Below are positions 59,750 to 64,000 of a stretch of 64,000 nucleotides of DNA, in pieces. The position numbers and the translations under genes are program-made. The DNA is from Thalassospira sp. (GTDB lineage Bacteria; Pseudomonadota; Alphaproteobacteria; Rhodospirillales; Thalassospiraceae): contig NZ_PAQR01000053.1 of assembly GCF_002709775.1 (NCBI RefSeq), positions 1-64,000 on the forward strand. The letters run 5' to 3'. How positions within the stretch are numbered: position 1 is the stretch's first letter; the number at the start of each line of letters is the position of its first letter. Under the pieces are notes generated by a model that did no database searches, was not told where the DNA came from, and was given only the letters and a program-made list of their open reading frames with translations.

Positions 59750-62700
59750 TTATTGTGTGCGACTTAGGTCAATCACAAAGACATCAATCCTGCCTTTAAG
59801 CTCTTGTGGCATCGACTTGATTATCTCTGAGTCCAACTGTTCACTGGATTGGATTTCAGATCGCCTTCTATCTGCAATGGCCACATCTTTTCCAAACCAA
59901 AGGACTAGATAAACTCCCTGCTGCTCTGCATCGGGATGAACAGAGTACCGTTGGTCGAGCTGAGTCGACGCAGCACTAAATAACTCGCGGTGCCATTGGC
60001 CTTTTACCTCAATCATCAGTAATCTGCGTCGACCGTCTATCATCGATGCTACGGCAATGTCGCATCGGTTGCTGTCTCTCATATGTCGCTCTATTTCAAT
60101 AGCCAGATTCAGCGCAGACATCCGGCCTTTTAGAAGTTCGACAAGGCGGTTTCGGGCAGTGTTCTCGTTAACGTGTTCGTAGCCTTCGTAAAAGTTTTCG
60201 AGAGTATCTGTCTCCGCCTCTCGAATTTGCTGCTCGAGGTCTCCAAGGTTCTCTATAATGAGAGCTCGTAAATCTTCGACGCTGGCGATCTCTTGATTTC
60301 GGAGTAAGGCCACGATGTCAGACGGTGACGGTGGAGAAAAGTGTTCTAGTGCTAGTTTCCTCAAACAGAACGCTCGCTCTGAAAGGAAAGCGTTTCTGAA
60401 TTTCAAGAACCTTTCTTCAGCAATCAATCGATCGAGGATCGGGATTGCATTTGCTGGAGGCGTTCTGCCGATCCGTGATGGTATTCCAGAGATATATCTG
60501 TATGCCTTCTCCCCGGGTGGTGAACTGGATCCCCAAGATGAGGGAAGTTCTACCTCGGGCCATTGATCGAAGAAAGCGTCGAGCACAGCGTAAAGTTTTT
60601 CTGCGGATAATGGAGGTGATAAGTCGTCATCGTCTGCAAGGTACCTCTCGCTGCGAGCAGCTATGCCTAGAAGACTATCCCTATCTGATTTGAGCTCTTC
60701 CCATGCCACTTTGTTGTCGTCATGGAAAAACGAATTAAGAAGCCAAAACGTTCTTCTGTCATGGTCGCTACTAGAAAATTCTCTTTTTTCTTTAGGTGAG
60801 TAGAATTCTAGCCGTTGGGAGATCAGGCTGCAGATGTCCTGTTGAGAGTTTTCTTTGCATGCAGTTTTAAAAAGTTCGTATTCCGCATCGAAGCGCATGT
60901 CTGGAAAGCGCTCTAACCACTCCATTGAAAGTTTTTTGCGAACAGTTTTCAAGAATGGCCTGGAGCCTAGCCAACTGGCAAAGTTCGGTACTTCTAGCCT
61001 TTTTAGTCCAGGTTCTATAAAGGCACGAGCAAACTGCTCATTGTCATCGTCGTCAGAGAAAATCGCATGGTTAAGCTCTGTTTCAAAAGCATCTATTTCT
61101 GTATCGTCTAGGCCACTAGAGTTCCCTAATTTTACTCGAGCAGCATGTAAGACACTTTTTGGTAAGTCTTTGATAGGGAACCCGTTTCGCCAGAGGAGCA
61201 GACAAGCGATAAACAGGACTTGTGCGACTTGGTGTCCGCGATGTTGTCCCATTTCTTCAAGACTTGAAACGTGATTAGATAAAAAGGGAATGCAGTTAGA
61301 GAGTGCTTCTTGAGCGACTTCTCTAGAGACAAACTCTGAAATCTCCGACTCTCCAAACATCTCCCAGTTAGCAAAATGCTGCAGCCACCAGAAATGGTTG
61401 CCCGATAGAATAAATTCGAAGTTTTTCTTTAAATAATTTTCTATTTTTTCTTTGTTATCTCTGTCTCTGCGCTCGAATTTCTTCCTTCTGTTTGGGTGAG
61501 TGCGTCGGTTCTCATTCCAATGATTGATGTCACGTCGATTAAGATCGCTCCAAATAATTTGAAGCTCGTTATTGCCACGCGCTTGCTCGCGCATGAATGC
61601 TCTCACAGGATCGTATTTTTTATGTTCGCTATAAAATCTATGTGGAGCCCACAGACATTTCCAAAGTTCATAAAGATTATTCTCTTCTGCGTACTTAAGT
61701 AGTTCAATTAAATCTCTTTCTTGTATCTCAATCCCAGAGTGATGGTGGTCGATTAATAGTGCAAAGCGTACGTCACGGTATTCTTCCAACGTTTGCACTT
61801 CGCCAAAGGCCAGTTTGTGTATGCGTTGTCTAAGGCTATGGTTTGAAGCCAAAGCGTTTACAGAGCTGCTATGTTCTGGCATTAACCGATTGGGGAACCT
61901 AAGTTTCTTTAACCAAGTCCACAGACGGTCTGGGTCGTGAGGTCCGTTACGGGCTTCGAAATACCGATCCAGAAGGAGGCCAATGATCTTGCTAGGCCCG
62001 AAGCGGCATTTGCATTCGAAATCCCGCTCTTTTCCGCAAGTGCATTCTAAGTCTTCAGTTAATTTATCAAGATAGTATTCAATATTTTCAACTGGAAATT
62101 CTTCTAGAAATTTCCTGAAATAGTAAAAATTATATTTCTCTGTTATAAGTGATGTGCGCTGGCTTGAATGCAACGCAGATATTTTTCTTAAAAGAACCAA
62201 AAGTCTATCAAGCTTGAAGCGTTCTGCTCCGTATGAAGTTATTAGGCTGATGGCCATTTGTAACGAAGTTGCGGTGTCTTCTGAAATCAGCCCGCTCAAT
62301 GTATGGTTCGCGTCGTAAGTCGGACAATCCAAAAGAAGCGCATATGCGGCGATCCTCTCTTGTTTGTTGCTTGAGGGGGATAAAGCAAGATTTTCTAGTT
62401 CATTAGTTACGTCGCTGACTACTGGCGTTCCAGCTATCAATTCGAGAATGAGAGTTCTTAGATGTGGTTTTACCGTTTTATCAGTTAGTAGGGGCCGCAG
62501 GGCTAAAACGGTGTCGTTTGTAAAGAACTGTCCAATGTTGAACGAGCGCCACATATCGCTTCTTCTGAAATATGGGTCTTGCTCGCTCAAACGCTGTAGT
62601 TGTTGAATTAGGAAAATCTTGTTTGGAGGGGTTAGCTGTGAAGGGTCACCGTTAGCAAGAACTGCGTAAGGGTCAATCTCAATAAGCTTCTTTTGGGTTT

Positions 62701-63748
62701 CAATGTTCCCTAACGCAGCCATCCACGCAAACAGGCCCCGCAGCTCGTCTCGTACGACTCCGTTTGGAGCGATTATCGCTAAACAACGTCGAACTGATAG
62801 GCGATTTGAAGAATCTTCAGTTTGATTGACGAGGTGCTTTGCCGCAAGAAATTCAGCTACGATACGATGAACTGGTTCGTGCTCATCTTGGGTGTTCCCT
62901 AGCTTGAATAGCTGTGAGTCTAGGAGAGCTGTCCATTCTATTGAAAGAACATCTTTAAACTTACCGATGTATGGGTAGTTGTGATCATCAATTTTCTCTT
63001 TAACAGTCACCCCCGACGCGCCGGATAACAAAAGATGTGCAAAGATATTGCCTGCTTCTTTTACAATTGCTGATGCTTCTGGGCGTCCTCTTGATGATCT
63101 ACCGGAGTTAGCTTCAAGTGCTAACTGTCTAGCTGCATCTGAGTAAATTTGCAGTTTGCTCTGGAACTTTCCGTGGTTCTGAACAAAAGCATATCCAAAT
63201 ATCTGTAAGAACTGAGGATTCCCCAATAAGGGAGTAAGGTCGAACCGTTGTGTTTCTTCTAAGAAAGCTTCAAAGTTTTCGCCTTGAAACGCATGCTCAA
63301 AAAGCAACTTCTGCTCATCTTGGGTGAATTCAACGATAGATGCTGTTACTGCTTCTCGGCCAAATTGCTCCTCTATGAGCTTGGTTCGCGAACTCTCCCA
63401 CTCACTAGATCTACTGGCAAAGATGACTGTTCCAGTTGCCTTGCTTGCTTTGCCAAAAATATCCCAAACGTTTTCCTCGCTTACACGAGCAACTTCATCC
63501 ATAGCGTCGATAATCAAGTCATTCGCGAGGGATGCTTCAGGGCTGTTTCGGAAAACTGCTGCACGCAGGCTAGAAACCTGCAGTAATTCAGCTAATCTCT
63601 TTAAAAGTTCAGTTTTTCCAGCACCCGGTGGCGCGAGAAGAATAATGAGGTCCGAGCTAGCAAGCAGCTCCTCTTCGGTGAGGATGCTCTCTCCGACCCT
63701 GATATGTCTGCTGATGTAAAACGGTGGATTTTCCAATTCGTTGCTCAA
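59750..63748 (-). CDS. Large NACHT/STAND-like NTPase with C-terminal PD-(D/E)xK nuclease motif
   Basis: A 1332-residue protein. N-terminal P-loop: Walker A LLAPPGAGKTELL (Lys45), Walker B LIIDAMDE (Asp81, Asp84, Glu85) and sensor-like FASRSSEW (112-117), the spacing of NACHT/STAND ATPases. A long helical middle (about 200-1150) carries a CxC...CxC cluster at about 567-579. At the C-terminus CDIAVAS (Asp1230) and LLMIEVKGQW (Glu1247, Lys1249), then QLDQRYSVHPD, fit a PD-(D/E)xK nuclease core. I infer an antiphage sensor-effector. GC and codon use are visibly lower than in the neighbours, indicating transfer. Start TTG 63748; no upstream ATG exists in frame, and the ribosome site is weak. Confidence 0.8.
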   Translation of the reverse strand: MSNELENPPFYISRHIRVGESILTEEELLASSDLIILLAPPGAGKTELLKRLAELLQVSSLRAAVFRNSPEASLANDLIIDAMDEVARVSEENVWDIFGKASKATGTVIFASRSSEWESSRTKLIEEQFGREAVTASIVEFTQDEQKLLFEHAFQGENFEAFLEETQRFDLTPLLGNPQFLQIFGYAFVQNHGKFQSKLQIYSDAARQLALEANSGRSSRGRPEASAIVKEAGNIFAHLLLSGASGVTVKEKIDDHNYPYIGKFKDVLSIEWTALLDSQLFKLGNTQDEHEPVHRIVAEFLAAKHLVNQTEDSSNRLSVRRCLAIIAPNGVVRDELRGLFAWMAALGNIETQKKLIEIDPYAVLANGDPSQLTPPNKIFLIQQLQRLSEQDPYFRRSDMWRSFNIGQFFTNDTVLALRPLLTDKTVKPHLRTLILELIAGTPVVSDVTNELENLALSPSSNKQERIAAYALLLDCPTYDANHTLSGLISEDTATSLQMAISLITSYGAERFKLDRLLVLLRKISALHSSQRTSLITEKYNFYYFRKFLEEFPVENIEYYLDKLTEDLECTCGKERDFECKCRFGPSKIIGLLLDRYFEARNGPHDPDRLWTWLKKLRFPNRLMPEHSSSVNALASNHSLRQRIHKLAFGEVQTLEEYRDVRFALLIDHHHSGIEIQERDLIELLKYAEENNLYELWKCLWAPHRFYSEHKKYDPVRAFMREQARGNNELQIIWSDLNRRDINHWNENRRTHPNRRKKFERRDRDNKEKIENYLKKNFEFILSGNHFWWLQHFANWEMFGESEISEFVSREVAQEALSNCIPFLSNHVSSLEEMGQHRGHQVAQVLFIACLLLWRNGFPIKDLPKSVLHAARVKLGNSSGLDDTEIDAFETELNHAIFSDDDDNEQFARAFIEPGLKRLEVPNFASWLGSRPFLKTVRKKLSMEWLERFPDMRFDAEYELFKTACKENSQQDICSLISQRLEFYSPKEKREFSSSDHDRRTFWLLNSFFHDDNKVAWEELKSDRDSLLGIAARSERYLADDDDLSPPLSAEKLYAVLDAFFDQWPEVELPSSWGSSSPPGEKAYRYISGIPSRIGRTPPANAIPILDRLIAEERFLKFRNAFLSERAFCLRKLALEHFSPPSPSDIVALLRNQEIASVEDLRALIIENLGDLEQQIREAETDTLENFYEGYEHVNENTARNRLVELLKGRMSALNLAIEIERHMRDSNRCDIAVASMIDGRRRLLMIEVKGQWHRELFSAASTQLDQRYSVHPDAEQQGVYLVLWFGKDVAIADRRRSEIQSSEQLDSEIIKSMPQELKGRIDVFVIDLSRTQ

Positions 63749-63779
63749 GAATTCAGAGGGCCAAGGTCATATGACGTCT

Positions 63780-63785
63780 ATTATA
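63780..63785 (-). promoter_or_regulatory. Candidate -10 box of the NTPase gene
   Basis: Perfect TATAAT on the minus strand about 32 bases upstream of the TTG start; no good -35 at the usual distance. Confidence 0.35.
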
Positions 63786-63904
63786 AGACAACCCTACATC
63801 TAATAATATGCAACGTAAAATGGATACCTGTTTAGATGGCATGCATCTTAATTTCTCTTATGTCCACGTCCCTGGAATAGAATTGGTCGGCTTGTCATGC
63901 CCAA

Positions 63905-64000
63905 TCAGATTTGGCTCAATAAATACTCCACCGGATGCTGCGGCTTCACACCTTCATAGCGGTCGACCTGACAACGGCAGGAATAGCCGGTCACCAGCAT
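63905..64000 (-). CDS. FAD-linked oxidase, C-terminal end (partial)
   Basis: The last 31 codons of a minus-strand gene that runs out of the window. The reading, LVTGYSCRCQVDRYEGVKPQ and HPVEYLLSQI, resembles the C-terminus of large FAD/Fe-S oxidases of the D-lactate dehydrogenase/YdiJ type, in which the conserved Cys belongs to the Fe-S half. Only the tail is visible, so the call is tentative. Confidence 0.55.
   Translation of the reverse strand: MLVTGYSCRCQVDRYEGVKPQHPVEYLLSQI

Overview
The window is a chromosomal segment of an alphaproteobacterium, most likely a marine Rhodospirillales member of the Thalassospira type. This rests on gene order (yebC-ruvCAB-ybgC-tolQRAB-pal-cpoB-tilS-ftsH-folP ... 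glmM), moderately high GC, and protein sequences that read as Thalassospira-like by memory only; no search was run.

Layout. 1-5.7 kb: a YmdB-type phosphodiesterase converging on two tandem, closely related chemoreceptors. 6.2-19.8 kb: a long plus-strand housekeeping block: YebC, the RuvC/A/B Holliday-junction machinery, the Tol-Pal envelope system with YbgC and CpoB, then TilS, FtsH and FolP. 20.0-24.9 kb: a signalling module (one OmpR-type regulator, two membrane histidine kinases with 7TMR-DISM sensor regions) that interrupts the usual folP-glmM adjacency. The second kinase of this module has lost its ATP-binding signature residues. 25.1-32.1 kb: GlmM, ThiD, a DinB-fold protein, a small exported protein, an AEC permease, a GmhB-like HAD phosphatase and a TPR/Spindly-type glycosyltransferase. 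32.2-37.5 kb: IlvD, alanine dehydrogenase with a divergent Lrp/AsnC regulator, and a TetR regulator. 37.5-45.8 kb: a nitrogen-acquisition region: a polyamine ABC transporter (potFGHI type), a PuuA-like glutamine synthetase, and a dgcN-dgcA pair for D-glutamate use. 46.2-50.2 kb: a diguanylate cyclase, a long intergenic stretch that ends in a likely small RNA, a GNAT acetyltransferase with an N-formylglutamate amidohydrolase, and two identical tRNA-Val(GAC) genes. 50.2-55.1 kb: an HlyD / double-ATPase-permease fusion / permease exporter (yhiI-rbbA-yhhJ arrangement). 55.5-59.2 kb: a membrane metallophosphoesterase and a dialkylglycine decarboxylase (dgdA) with its divergent LysR regulator (dgdR).

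59.2-63.9 kb is the clearly accessory part. A broken C-terminal fragment of a hydantoinase and a short palindromic repeat precede a 1332-residue protein with visibly lower GC and different codon use. It has an N-terminal NACHT/STAND-like P-loop NTPase, a long helical middle with a CxC...CxC cluster, and a C-terminal PD-(D/E)xK nuclease-like motif. This is the best candidate for a poorly described system, probably an antiphage effector. The window ends inside the 3' end of a FAD-linked oxidase gene.

Regulatory signals of note are two small-RNA candidates with intrinsic terminators and no upstream gene (47962-48092 plus; about 32241-32330 minus), and dyads next to the ald/asnC, tetR, hlyD and dgdA/dgdR promoters.
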